DNA of 46,485 nucleotides from an uncultured Psychrobacter sp. (GTDB lineage Bacteria; Pseudomonadota; Gammaproteobacteria; Pseudomonadales; Moraxellaceae): NCBI GenBank assembly GCA_913061175.1, contig CAJXUF010000002.1, positions 1 to 46,485 of the forward strand, read 5' to 3'. Shown piece by piece: positions 37,779 to 46,485 of this stretch (position 1 is its first letter; each line of letters starts with the position of its first letter). The notes under the pieces were generated by a model. It saw only the letters and a program-made list of their open reading frames with translations, ran no database searches and was not told where the DNA came from. The position numbers and the translations under genes were made by a program.

Positions 37779-40046
37779 ATGGTTATGAATAATATAGATT
37801 CAAAAAACCTATCGACACCTAAGGGTGACAACGACAATGACAACATCGACTTAACGGCGCTGGTTTTGGTTTTGTTGCGTGGCTGGAAAGTCATAGCGCT
37901 CATGGCAGCAGTCGGACTCTTAATAGGATTTTTCTATACACGCTATATTAATCCGACCTTTAAGTCTGATGCGCTGATCCAAATTGAAGAAAACTCCCAA
38001 GGAGTCGATGCGCTTGGTGCAAACATCTCAGAGTTGGTCGGAGAAGAAGCGAGCAAAGCTGAGGCAGAAGCCGAACTTATACGGTCTCGGATGATACTAG
38101 AGCCAGTCGTCGATATGCTACATCTAGACATCAAACTTACCGATCCTAATATTGGCTATCTCGATAAAATAACAAACGACCGCATTAACACCCAGTTGAA
38201 CACGAATGATGGTGTGTCTTTGAGCACAAAAAACGGTTCCGTACAAATCAATCAGTTCGATGTGTCACCAGCGTATTTAAACCAGTCTTTTACGCTATCA
38301 CAGTCTGACACAGGATTTGTCCTGAACAATGGACTAGACGATTTCAAAGGACAGTTAGGTCAGCCACATCAGTTTAATGGGGTAAACGGTGAGATTAACA
38401 TTACGGTGACTGAGCTACCTGCAGACGGTTACCCTATTGGCATCACTCAGCAGACCTTAAAGACCACGACAGATGCAATGAATAGCGCCTTGTCTGTGGA
38501 AGAAAAAGGCGATAAAACCAATATTATTCAGCTGTCGATGACAGGCACAAACCAACAGCAAATCACGACCACACTTGATCAGATAGTCCAGTCTTATATC
38601 GATCAAAACCAATCTCGGGGTACAGAAGAAACCACCAAAACATTGGCTTTCATGGAAACTCAGATTCCAGCATTAAAAGAGAAATTAGACACCTCTGAAG
38701 CTCAGTTCAATGAGTTTCGTAAAAAGCACGGCACCATCGATGTAGGTAAAGAAGCTGAGCTATTACTAAATGAAAAGTCTCGAATCGATGAGCAGCTCAA
38801 TGATCTCAAATTAAAGAGAGCGGATCTAACGACTTACTATACCAATGAGCACCCACTCGTTATCCAGATAAATGAGCAACTAAAAGTCCTCAACAGTCGA
38901 ATAGGAGCGATAGGTAGCACCGTCGCAGGACTGCCTGAAATCCAGCGAAAGTTCTTAAAGTTATCGGAAGATACAGCCATTAATAGAGAGATTTACCTCA
39001 CGCTGCTCAAAAATTATGAGCAACTAAAAATCGTTAGAGCTGGTCAGGTTGGTTATGCCCGTATTCTAGATAGACCGACCAGTACTTTCGATGCCATTGC
39101 ACCAAACAAATTCCAAATTATGCTGCTGGCGCTACTCGTAGGTACTGTACTGGGGGTAATGCTGGTTCTAATCAGAAACTTAATTAGAAATGTCGTAAAA
39201 GACCCAGAACATCTAGAGTCTAAAACGGGAATTCCTGTCATTGCAACGATTCCACGTTCGACCTCGATATCTAAGCTAGGTGGGAACAAAAAAAATACTG
39301 GTCGAATGCTTGCTCACGTTGATCACAATGGCTTGAGTTATGAAGCAATTAAAAATTTACGGACAAACCTTTTATTTGGTAAGACGGCGAAGACAGCAGA
39401 TGAAAAGTCCGCTCAGACCATATTAATCACTGGAGAAAGCCCAGGTGTCGGTAAGTCTTTTATTACGGCTAATTTATCTGAGGTATTTGCACAGCTTGGC
39501 AAAAAAGTGCTGATTATCGATGGAGATATGCGTTTAGGGGAGCTGCACAAAATGTTTGGTATGAATCCAGACAGTGGTCTCACAGACTACTTACTGCAGG
39601 ATAAAGATAGCTCTCTAACAGTTAATGAGCCTCGATTAGATACTGACATGGCTAAGTTAAACCTTGAAAGCTTTATTCAGCCGACTGGTATGGAGCATAT
39701 TGACCTTATATCGCGGGGACGACCGTCGCATAATCCGACTTCTTTATTGATAGGAGAGAAGTTCAATCATTTGATGGCAGCGCTCAAAACGAAGTACGAC
39801 TATATCGTTATCGATGCGCCGCCTATATTGGCTGCATCAGACGCCATGGTATTGGCACAGCACGCAGACAAAGTACTGATCGTCACCAAATTTGATCATT
39901 CAGTAGAAGGTCAGCTGGTCTATGCAATTAAACAGATGAGTAAAGCAAACGTACAAGTAGATGGCATCATCTTAAATGACATACAGCAAAGTATTCTGAA
40001 TAGGTACAGCTATCACTACCATTATGCTTATGGACACAATTCATAG
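37779..40046 (+). CDS. wzc: Polysaccharide biosynthesis tyrosine autokinase (Wzc family)
   Basis: Wzz-like N-terminus; Walker A GESPGVGKS, DGDMRLG, DAPPI; C-terminal tyrosine cluster YSYHYHYAYGHNS. Confidence 0.95.
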   Translation: MVMNNIDSKNLSTPKGDNDNDNIDLTALVLVLLRGWKVIALMAAVGLLIGFFYTRYINPTFKSDALIQIEENSQGVDALGANISELVGEEASKAEAEAELIRSRMILEPVVDMLHLDIKLTDPNIGYLDKITNDRINTQLNTNDGVSLSTKNGSVQINQFDVSPAYLNQSFTLSQSDTGFVLNNGLDDFKGQLGQPHQFNGVNGEINITVTELPADGYPIGITQQTLKTTTDAMNSALSVEEKGDKTNIIQLSMTGTNQQQITTTLDQIVQSYIDQNQSRGTEETTKTLAFMETQIPALKEKLDTSEAQFNEFRKKHGTIDVGKEAELLLNEKSRIDEQLNDLKLKRADLTTYYTNEHPLVIQINEQLKVLNSRIGAIGSTVAGLPEIQRKFLKLSEDTAINREIYLTLLKNYEQLKIVRAGQVGYARILDRPTSTFDAIAPNKFQIMLLALLVGTVLGVMLVLIRNLIRNVVKDPEHLESKTGIPVIATIPRSTSISKLGGNKKNTGRMLAHVDHNGLSYEAIKNLRTNLLFGKTAKTADEKSAQTILITGESPGVGKSFITANLSEVFAQLGKKVLIIDGDMRLGELHKMFGMNPDSGLTDYLLQDKDSSLTVNEPRLDTDMAKLNLESFIQPTGMEHIDLISRGRPSHNPTSLLIGEKFNHLMAALKTKYDYIVIDAPPILAASDAMVLAQHADKVLIVTKFDHSVEGQLVYAIKQMSKANVQVDGIILNDIQQSILNRYSYHYHYAYGHNS

Positions 40047-40088
40047 TTAGCTTCTGTCAATGGCAAATGAGCGACATAATTTAAGTAG

Positions 40089-42119
40089 GTGGATCTTATG
40101 TTTATAAAAACAGAATCTAACAATGCTTATCAAACGCCAAGCGATATCAATCGATGGTCGAAGCGTATGACGCTGTTTTTATTAGCCTTACCACGCTTTG
40201 CGAAATGCTCTATCTTATTTGGTATCGATTTTTCGGTTGCTGTCCTTTGCTTGGTAGCGGCATTGGCATTGCGTCAAGGTTATGTCGATGATCAAATCGG
40301 CCTTACGGTATTAGCTTTTTATGCACTGATACCTGTCGTCAGCTTATATCTGATTGGCTTTTATAGAGGCGCCTCTAGAGGGTTTTTCGATGCGGCGATG
40401 GGTCGAGTACTACAGTTGTTTTTATTACTTATTATCGTTTATCAGTTCATCATTTATGTAAATCCAGTATCAATGATGCCGCGCTCAGCGCCAATTATAT
40501 TTTTGTTCTTATTTTTTATTTGGTTATGGAACAGTCGGCTAATGATTCGCGGGTTGCTGAATCGATTACAGAAACCAGACAATCAAGGTCGCCTAGATAG
40601 TTGCTGCGATAACGTGATTATTTATGGCGCAGGATCGGCTGGTAGAGAGCTATTAGAGAGCTTGAGACATTCTCATAAATATAATGTAGTGGCATATATC
40701 GATGATGATCCGCAGCTGATAGGGGCTTATCTACATGGTAAAAAAATATATGCTGCTCATGCGTTACCTTGGTTAATAGAAAAATTAAATGTCGCGCAAG
40801 TGATTTTGGCAATGCCTTCTATGAGCCGTGGTCGTAAAAAACAGATTATGGATAGCCTGTCAGGCGTTTCTGTCAAATTAAAGGATTTACCGAGCTTACG
40901 AGAGCTTGCTGATGAGATCGTAACAGTCAGCCATATACGTCCGGTCGATATATTAGATGTGCTTGAAAGAGAAACTGTCGAACCAGTTGCTGAGCTCCTC
41001 CAAAAGAACATTACGGATAAAAACGTACTCGTAACAGGGGCAGGGGGTTCTATTGGGAGTGAGCTGTGTAGACAAATCATGAAAAATAAACCTACATGCT
41101 TGGTGTTATACGAGCAGTCTGAATATGCTTTGTACACAATCGATCAGGAACTTAGAAGCCTTGTCGCTAGTAACGTCACTAGTAATGTCGTTAGTAATAT
41201 TGAATATCAAGATATTGAGATTGTTAGCATCATTGGAAGCGTGGGTAACGAAAAAAAATTAATCAATATATTCGAAAAATACCATATAAAAACGATTTAT
41301 CACGCTGCTGCATACAAACATGTACCGATTGTCGAGTCCAATCCATTTGAAGGCACGATTAATAATACCAAAGGCACCTACCATTGTGCTTGTGCCGCAA
41401 TAAAAGCTCATGTTGATACGTTTGTACTGATCTCTACTGACAAAGCAGTGCGACCGACCAACGTGATGGGAGCCTCCAAACGTTTGGCTGAGCTTGTCTG
41501 CCAAGGACTGAGCCAAAGCAACAGTCATACGTGTTTTAGTATGGTGCGTTTCGGCAACGTTTTGGGTTCATCAGGCTCCGTAGTGCCACTTTTTACCAGA
41601 CAAATTGAGCAGGGTGGTCCGATTACCATCACCCATCCAGACATCACGCGCTACTTTATGACCATACCAGAAGCAGCCAGTTTGGTGATTCAGGCAGGGG
41701 CTATGGCGTTCGGTGGTGAAGTATTTGTACTTGATATGGGTGCACCCGTCAAAATCGTGGATCTTGCCAAACGTATGATTCGTCTAACAGGGTGCGAGCT
41801 AAAAGATGCGAGCAATCCTAATGGTGATATCGAAATTGTGTTTACTGGATTGAGGCCAGGTGAAAAGCTCTATGAAGAGCTAATCATTGGTGCTGACAAT
41901 ATAGAGACCACGTTTCATCCACTCATTATGCAAGCAATGGAACATAGTTTTCCATTGGAAGATATCGAAGCTATCTTATTTGAGTTTATCGAAAGATCAA
42001 AGCGGCACGATACTGAATGGTTGAAAGCACAATTTAGGACCTTCGTTGAAGGCTACCGAGAAGGCGATGAAGCTGATGCCGAAAAGATAGTTATAGAACT
42101 GATGGACGTAGTGAGTTAA
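40089..42119 (+). CDS. Membrane-anchored nucleoside-diphosphate-sugar 4,6-dehydratase (WbpM/PglF/CapD family)
   Basis: N-terminal TM helices, YGAGSAGRELLESL, VTGAGGSIGSELCRQIM, YHAAAYKHVPIVE, STDKAVRPTNVMGASKRLAE. Confidence 0.94.
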   Translation: MDLMFIKTESNNAYQTPSDINRWSKRMTLFLLALPRFAKCSILFGIDFSVAVLCLVAALALRQGYVDDQIGLTVLAFYALIPVVSLYLIGFYRGASRGFFDAAMGRVLQLFLLLIIVYQFIIYVNPVSMMPRSAPIIFLFLFFIWLWNSRLMIRGLLNRLQKPDNQGRLDSCCDNVIIYGAGSAGRELLESLRHSHKYNVVAYIDDDPQLIGAYLHGKKIYAAHALPWLIEKLNVAQVILAMPSMSRGRKKQIMDSLSGVSVKLKDLPSLRELADEIVTVSHIRPVDILDVLERETVEPVAELLQKNITDKNVLVTGAGGSIGSELCRQIMKNKPTCLVLYEQSEYALYTIDQELRSLVASNVTSNVVSNIEYQDIEIVSIIGSVGNEKKLINIFEKYHIKTIYHAAAYKHVPIVESNPFEGTINNTKGTYHCACAAIKAHVDTFVLISTDKAVRPTNVMGASKRLAELVCQGLSQSNSHTCFSMVRFGNVLGSSGSVVPLFTRQIEQGGPITITHPDITRYFMTIPEAASLVIQAGAMAFGGEVFVLDMGAPVKIVDLAKRMIRLTGCELKDASNPNGDIEIVFTGLRPGEKLYEELIIGADNIETTFHPLIMQAMEHSFPLEDIEAILFEFIERSKRHDTEWLKAQFRTFVEGYREGDEADAEKIVIELMDVVS

Positions 42120-42153
42120 TAGAATAAAAAATTGAAGTAAGTAAACTAATAGA

Positions 42154-43980
42154 GTGGTTAAAAGTATGTTGCGATTAGCCAAAGAATTGTTTGCCCTGTT
42201 AACTGTAGACCAGCGACGACGTTATTTGTCTTTGCAGATTATGATGGTGTTCATGGCATTTATGGAGCTGTTGGGAATTGCTTCTATAGGGCCCTTTATG
42301 GCCTTAGTGGCTGATATGCAGCTGCTTGAAACCAATGCAATTCTTAATCGTATATATGTAGCCAGCGGTGTGAGTACACATACAGATTTTTTGTTCATAA
42401 CGGGTCTATTTGTACTGTTGATGCTTAGTTTAGCGTCTATTTTGTCGATGATTACGACATGGCGTTTGTCTTTATTTGCTTATTCGGTCGGTACAGAGAT
42501 TAGTGATCGTTTGTATCATTATTATTTGCAAAAAGACTGGTTGTTCCACGCTAGTGGAAGCAGCGCTCAATTGACTAAGCAAATTGCAACTGAGGCATTA
42601 AGAGTAACAAACTTTATTATTTTGCCATTTATACAGATGAATGCTCGTCTAGTATTAGCAGTATTTATCTCAGTTAGTATCTTTATTTATAACCCATTGA
42701 TAGCAACCGTAGGGGTTGTATTGTTTGCTAGCGGTTACGTAATTATATACAGAATGATTCGTAAGCGTATCGCCTTGTATGGAGAGTACGTTTCTACTAC
42801 CTCAACTGATCGATTTCGTTTAATGAATGAGGGCTTTGGGGGGATCAAAGATGTACTACTCTACAATCGTAGACATGATTTTGTACATCAGTTTGAGACA
42901 AGTGGAAAGTTATTTGCGCATGCTCAAGGAGTAAATACAGCATTAAGCCAAGCACCTAGATATTTAATGGAGTTGTTAGCTTTTGGTGCAATGATTGGGC
43001 TAGTTTTAGTTTTGTTGACAACACGCGAAGGGAATTTGAGCCAAGTATTACCTATATTAACCGTTTATGCTCTTGCTGGTTTTAAGTTATTACCTGCTTT
43101 GCAGCAAATATACCATAGCGTTGCTACGATTAGAGGCAATACGGCTGCTTTTGATTCTATAAAAGAAGACTTGCTTGCATCGTTGACCGTAGATAGTGAG
43201 CAGGGTGCTGCTTCAGATATTGCGAGCGGTCAAACAATTGATTTAGCAAAAATTAAGACTATACGACTGAATAGGGTTAGCTTTACCTATCCTAATAAAG
43301 TAATGCCAGCATTAGATAATATAAATCTAAATATACCTATCAATTCTACAGTTGGTTTTGTCGGTGAGTCGGGGTCTGGTAAATCTACAGCTATCGATCT
43401 ATTACTAGGTCTTATTGCACCAAATACCGGACAGTTAATGCTTGATGACTTAATTATCGATGAAAAAAACAAACAGGCTTGGCAGCAATACATAGGTTTC
43501 GTACCGCAGAGTATATTTTTGAGTGAAGGTAGTATCGCTGAAAACGTCGCCTTTGGCATATGTCGTAAAGATATTGATTTAGTAAGAGTAAAACAGGCAA
43601 TTAAGCTTGCCCATCTAGAGTTCTTAGTAGACAGTTTATCTGAAGGTTTAAATACTAAAGTTGGTGAACGAGGCGTACAACTATCTGGAGGACAGCGACA
43701 GCGTATTGGCATAGCTAGAGCATTATACAATCAAGCTGATGTATTGGTGTTTGATGAAGCAACAAGTGCCTTAGACGGTATTACTGAAAAAGTCATAATG
43801 GACGCTATTCAAGAGCTAAGTGGGCAGAAGACCATCGTAATGATAGCCCATCGTCTAAAAACAGTAAAAAATTGCGATATTATTTATTTTATGGAAAAAG
43901 GTAAAGTGATTGAACAAGGCACTTATCAACAGTTGATAAATAGCAACCCAACGTTCGAAAAAATGGCTATGTATTCATAG
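42154..43980 (+). CDS. ABC transporter ATP-binding/permease protein (PglK-like flippase candidate)
   Basis: Six-TM-type N-terminus; GESGSGKST Walker A, LSGGQRQRIGIARAL signature, DVLVFDEATSALD; location next to a PglF-like gene. Confidence 0.9.
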   Translation: MVKSMLRLAKELFALLTVDQRRRYLSLQIMMVFMAFMELLGIASIGPFMALVADMQLLETNAILNRIYVASGVSTHTDFLFITGLFVLLMLSLASILSMITTWRLSLFAYSVGTEISDRLYHYYLQKDWLFHASGSSAQLTKQIATEALRVTNFIILPFIQMNARLVLAVFISVSIFIYNPLIATVGVVLFASGYVIIYRMIRKRIALYGEYVSTTSTDRFRLMNEGFGGIKDVLLYNRRHDFVHQFETSGKLFAHAQGVNTALSQAPRYLMELLAFGAMIGLVLVLLTTREGNLSQVLPILTVYALAGFKLLPALQQIYHSVATIRGNTAAFDSIKEDLLASLTVDSEQGAASDIASGQTIDLAKIKTIRLNRVSFTYPNKVMPALDNINLNIPINSTVGFVGESGSGKSTAIDLLLGLIAPNTGQLMLDDLIIDEKNKQAWQQYIGFVPQSIFLSEGSIAENVAFGICRKDIDLVRVKQAIKLAHLEFLVDSLSEGLNTKVGERGVQLSGGQRQRIGIARALYNQADVLVFDEATSALDGITEKVIMDAIQELSGQKTIVMIAHRLKTVKNCDIIYFMEKGKVIEQGTYQQLINSNPTFEKMAMYS

Positions 43981-44093
43981 TTGAAATAATAAAAAATTAT
44001 TTTCATAAATCACTATTTTCTATGGTAAATAACGATTATGAAGTTTTAACAATAAACGCAATAGAGTATATGGATTTATTCGAGAGATAAAAT

Positions 44094-45173
44094 ATGAAAA
44101 ATATATGCTTTCTTATAGGTAATCTTAATCACGCTGGCGGTACTGAAAGAGTAACCAGTTTAATTGCGAATGGGTTTGCCGAAAGAAGTTATAATATCTC
44201 AATTTTAAGCCTTGTAGGAGGCGACAATCCTTTTTTTAATCTAAATGATAATATAGAAAATCACTTTTTATACTCTAAGAGTGTGTCTTTTAAAAAGAGA
44301 ATTTTGCAAGCAATTTATAAATTACGGCAATTTGTAAAAAAGCAAAAAATCGATACGCTCGTTGTGGTTGATAGTATTTCATGCATATTTACAGTACCTG
44401 CGCTAGTGGGTTTGAATGTCAATCATGTTTGCTGGGAGCATTTTAATTTTAAAAATGACTTAGGAAAACCTGTTAGAAGGTTAGCTCGTCAATTAGCCGC
44501 ACGATATTGTGATGCAGTAGTGACTTTGACAGAAAGAGATAGGCAGTACTGGTTAGATGGCACACATCATAGGTCTCAAATAGTAGCAATACCTAACCCT
44601 TGCCCATTTCCACCGCAGACATATATCAAAAAAGAAAACACAAAAATCGTATTGGCAGTTGGTGGATTGACTCAAATAAAAGGCTTTGACATGTTGCTTG
44701 AGGCTTGGGTGCAGGTAAATAGCTCTATGCCTGATTGGAAGCTAGTCATAGTTGGGGAGGGAGAAGATAGAAAAAAAATAACAGGATTTATTAAAAGGAC
44801 CAAATTGACAGAAAGCGTGTGCCTAGTAGGTAATACCTCTCATATAAGTAGATATTATGAACAAGCAGAAATATTTTGCTTGAGCTCTCGTTTTGAAGGT
44901 TTTCCAATGGTATTACTTGAGACGCTGGCTTTTGGACTACCTGTTGTTAGCTTTGATTGTGATACAGGCCCTGCAGAAATATTAAAAGGTACGGGTTCTC
45001 TCTTAGTGCCAAAAAATAATACTAAGCAACTGGCTTCAGCATTGATAAAGCTAATGAACAATAAAGAAGATCGAAAAATGATTGGCATAAAAAGTAGGGG
45101 CAAGTCTGAAAACTATCAACCTAAAGAAATAATAAGCCAGTGGGTTTTTTTGTTAGAGGGTTTAAAAAGCTAA
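44094..45173 (+). CDS. Glycosyltransferase family 4 protein
   Basis: NHAGGTERV, VGGLTQIKGFDMLLEAW, IVGEG, LSSRFEGFPMVLLETLAFGLPVVSFDCDTGPAEI. Confidence 0.93.
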   Translation: MKNICFLIGNLNHAGGTERVTSLIANGFAERSYNISILSLVGGDNPFFNLNDNIENHFLYSKSVSFKKRILQAIYKLRQFVKKQKIDTLVVVDSISCIFTVPALVGLNVNHVCWEHFNFKNDLGKPVRRLARQLAARYCDAVVTLTERDRQYWLDGTHHRSQIVAIPNPCPFPPQTYIKKENTKIVLAVGGLTQIKGFDMLLEAWVQVNSSMPDWKLVIVGEGEDRKKITGFIKRTKLTESVCLVGNTSHISRYYEQAEIFCLSSRFEGFPMVLLETLAFGLPVVSFDCDTGPAEILKGTGSLLVPKNNTKQLASALIKLMNNKEDRKMIGIKSRGKSENYQPKEIISQWVFLLEGLKS

Positions 45174-45336
45174 AATTATTTTTTATATGACTATATTAAT
45201 CCAGATAAGAGATTTAGTATTTTTTGGGCGGGTAATAATTATCAAATATAGTTTTAGTATAAATAGTAATAGCATGAGATATGATCAATATTTAGCTTGC
45301 GCATATTCATAAAAGTTACTTATATGAAATCCATTT

Positions 45337-46449
45337 ATGTTATGGCCTTTAGAAATAAATAATAAGGAGAGCGACATGAAAGTTATAATAGTAATTAGTA
45401 GTGTCAATAGCTCGGGCGGTACTGAGCGAGTAGGATGTATGCTTGCGAATAGCTTATCTGAAGTAGGGTATGAAGTAATACTAGCCAGCATATCCTATGG
45501 AGATAAACCTTTTTTTCCTATAAATAAAGAAATAAAACTAGTGTCTCTAATGAGTTTTTCAGACCATAGGTTGCTCCGTATTCCTAATACTATTTATAAA
45601 TTAAGGAAGCTACTAAAAGAAGAGGAGATTGATGCATTGATAGTAGTAGAGACATTATGCTCTCAATTTACTATACCTGCCACCATAGGCTTACCGGTCA
45701 AGCATATATGTTGGGAGCACTTGAATTTTAATCACGATTTAGGAGTTAGAAGTAGAAGAGTCGCTCGTCAACTAGCAGCACGATATTGCGATTCAGTAGT
45801 GACTTTAACGGAAAGAGATAAGCGGTATTGGTTAGACGGCACGCATCATAAATCACAAATCTTAGCAATAGAAAATGCTTGTCCATTCCCACCACAAGAC
45901 TATATCAAGCGAGAAAACACAAGAACCGTATTGGCAGTAGGTAGGTTGATTCAGGTGAAAGGTTTCGATATGTTGCTTGAGGCTTGGGTTAAGGTAAGTG
46001 ACTTTATGCCAGATTGGAAACTAGTCATAGTTGGCGAGGGCAAAGAGAGAAACAAACTCACAAAATTTATCGAAGAGAATGAGTTAACTGAAAAAGTGAG
46101 CTTGGTGGGTGAGACTTCGGATGTAAGTAAATACTATAAAGAAGCAGAAATATTTTGTTTAAGCTCTCGTTTTGAAGGTTTTCCAATGGTGCTGCTTGAG
46201 GCGTTAGCTTTTGGACTACCTATTGTTAGCTTTGATTGTGATACAGGCCCTGCAGAAATATTAGAAGGTACAGGTTCAATTTTAGTACCGAAAAACAATA
46301 TCGATGAGCTTGCTTCAGCCTTGATAGAACTGATGAATAGTAAAGAAGATCGAAAAATAATTGGCTTACGAGGAAAAGAGAAATCTAAAAAATATCAACC
46401 TAAAGAAATAATAGGGCAGTGGATTGAGCTATTAGAAAAGAGTGACTAA
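45337..46449 (+). CDS. Glycosyltransferase family 4 protein, tandem paralog (probable start MKVIIVIS at 45376)
   Basis: NSSGGTERV, VGRLIQVKGFDMLLEAW, LSSRFEGFPMVLLEALAFGLPIVSFDCDTGPAEI. Confidence 0.93.
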   Translation: MLWPLEINNKESDMKVIIVISSVNSSGGTERVGCMLANSLSEVGYEVILASISYGDKPFFPINKEIKLVSLMSFSDHRLLRIPNTIYKLRKLLKEEEIDALIVVETLCSQFTIPATIGLPVKHICWEHLNFNHDLGVRSRRVARQLAARYCDSVVTLTERDKRYWLDGTHHKSQILAIENACPFPPQDYIKRENTRTVLAVGRLIQVKGFDMLLEAWVKVSDFMPDWKLVIVGEGKERNKLTKFIEENELTEKVSLVGETSDVSKYYKEAEIFCLSSRFEGFPMVLLEALAFGLPIVSFDCDTGPAEILEGTGSILVPKNNIDELASALIELMNSKEDRKIIGLRGKEKSKKYQPKEIIGQWIELLEKSD

Positions 46450-46452
46450 TTA

Positions 46453-46485
46453 TAGAATAAATAGAATAAATAGAATAAATAGAAT
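46453..46485. repeat. Tandem repeat of TAGAATAAA (9 bp), ~3.7 copies, running off the contig end
   Basis: Direct reading; repeat truncated by window end. Confidence 0.95.

Noticed and set aside
41161-41210. Possible 12-bp microrepeat (GTCACTAGTAAT-like) in the dehydratase gene
   Set aside because: Short imperfect in-frame VTSNVVSN repeat, probably a low-complexity loop; not enough to call a repeat element.
1-46485. CRISPR arrays, tRNA/rRNA genes, prophage or IS transposase
   Set aside because: No regularly spaced direct repeats with unique spacers, no cloverleaf-like or rRNA-like sequence recognised, no transposase/integrase ORF in the track.

Overview
The 46.5 kb window looks like chromosomal sequence from a Moraxellaceae-type gammaproteobacterium (Psychrobacter-like gene content; taxonomy is inference). 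Bases 1-46 are not genomic: they match residual Illumina P5/i5/Nextera Read-1 adapter. Gene order: 3' part of the complex I operon (nuoH' to nuoN), ferredoxin-NADP reductase, a hypothetical protein, a TonB-like protein, an MscS channel, ybeY and a PhoH/ybeZ-type ATPase, two UbiH/UbiF-type FAD hydroxylases separated by a ~103-bp terminal-inverted-repeat element, a PIN-like protein with winged-helix-like repeats, LysO exporter, a lipid-metabolism cluster (CDP-alcohol phosphatidyltransferase/alpha-beta hydrolase/methyltransferase fusion, patatin-like protein with altered catalytic residues, SDR, convergent CdsA), nadB-nadA / nrtR-like regulator / nadC with a shared palindromic operator candidate, MarC, LysE/ArgO exporter, three tandem diverged paralogs of unknown function, rluB, and the start of a surface polysaccharide locus (wza, wzc, WbpM/PglF-type dehydratase, PglK-like ABC transporter, two duplicated glycosyltransferases). 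The best candidates for an undescribed system are the YnbABC-like lipid cluster (19462-25129) and the three-paralog cassette (32624-34827). No CRISPR array, tRNA, rRNA or intact transposase was seen. All family calls come from reading motifs, without database searches.
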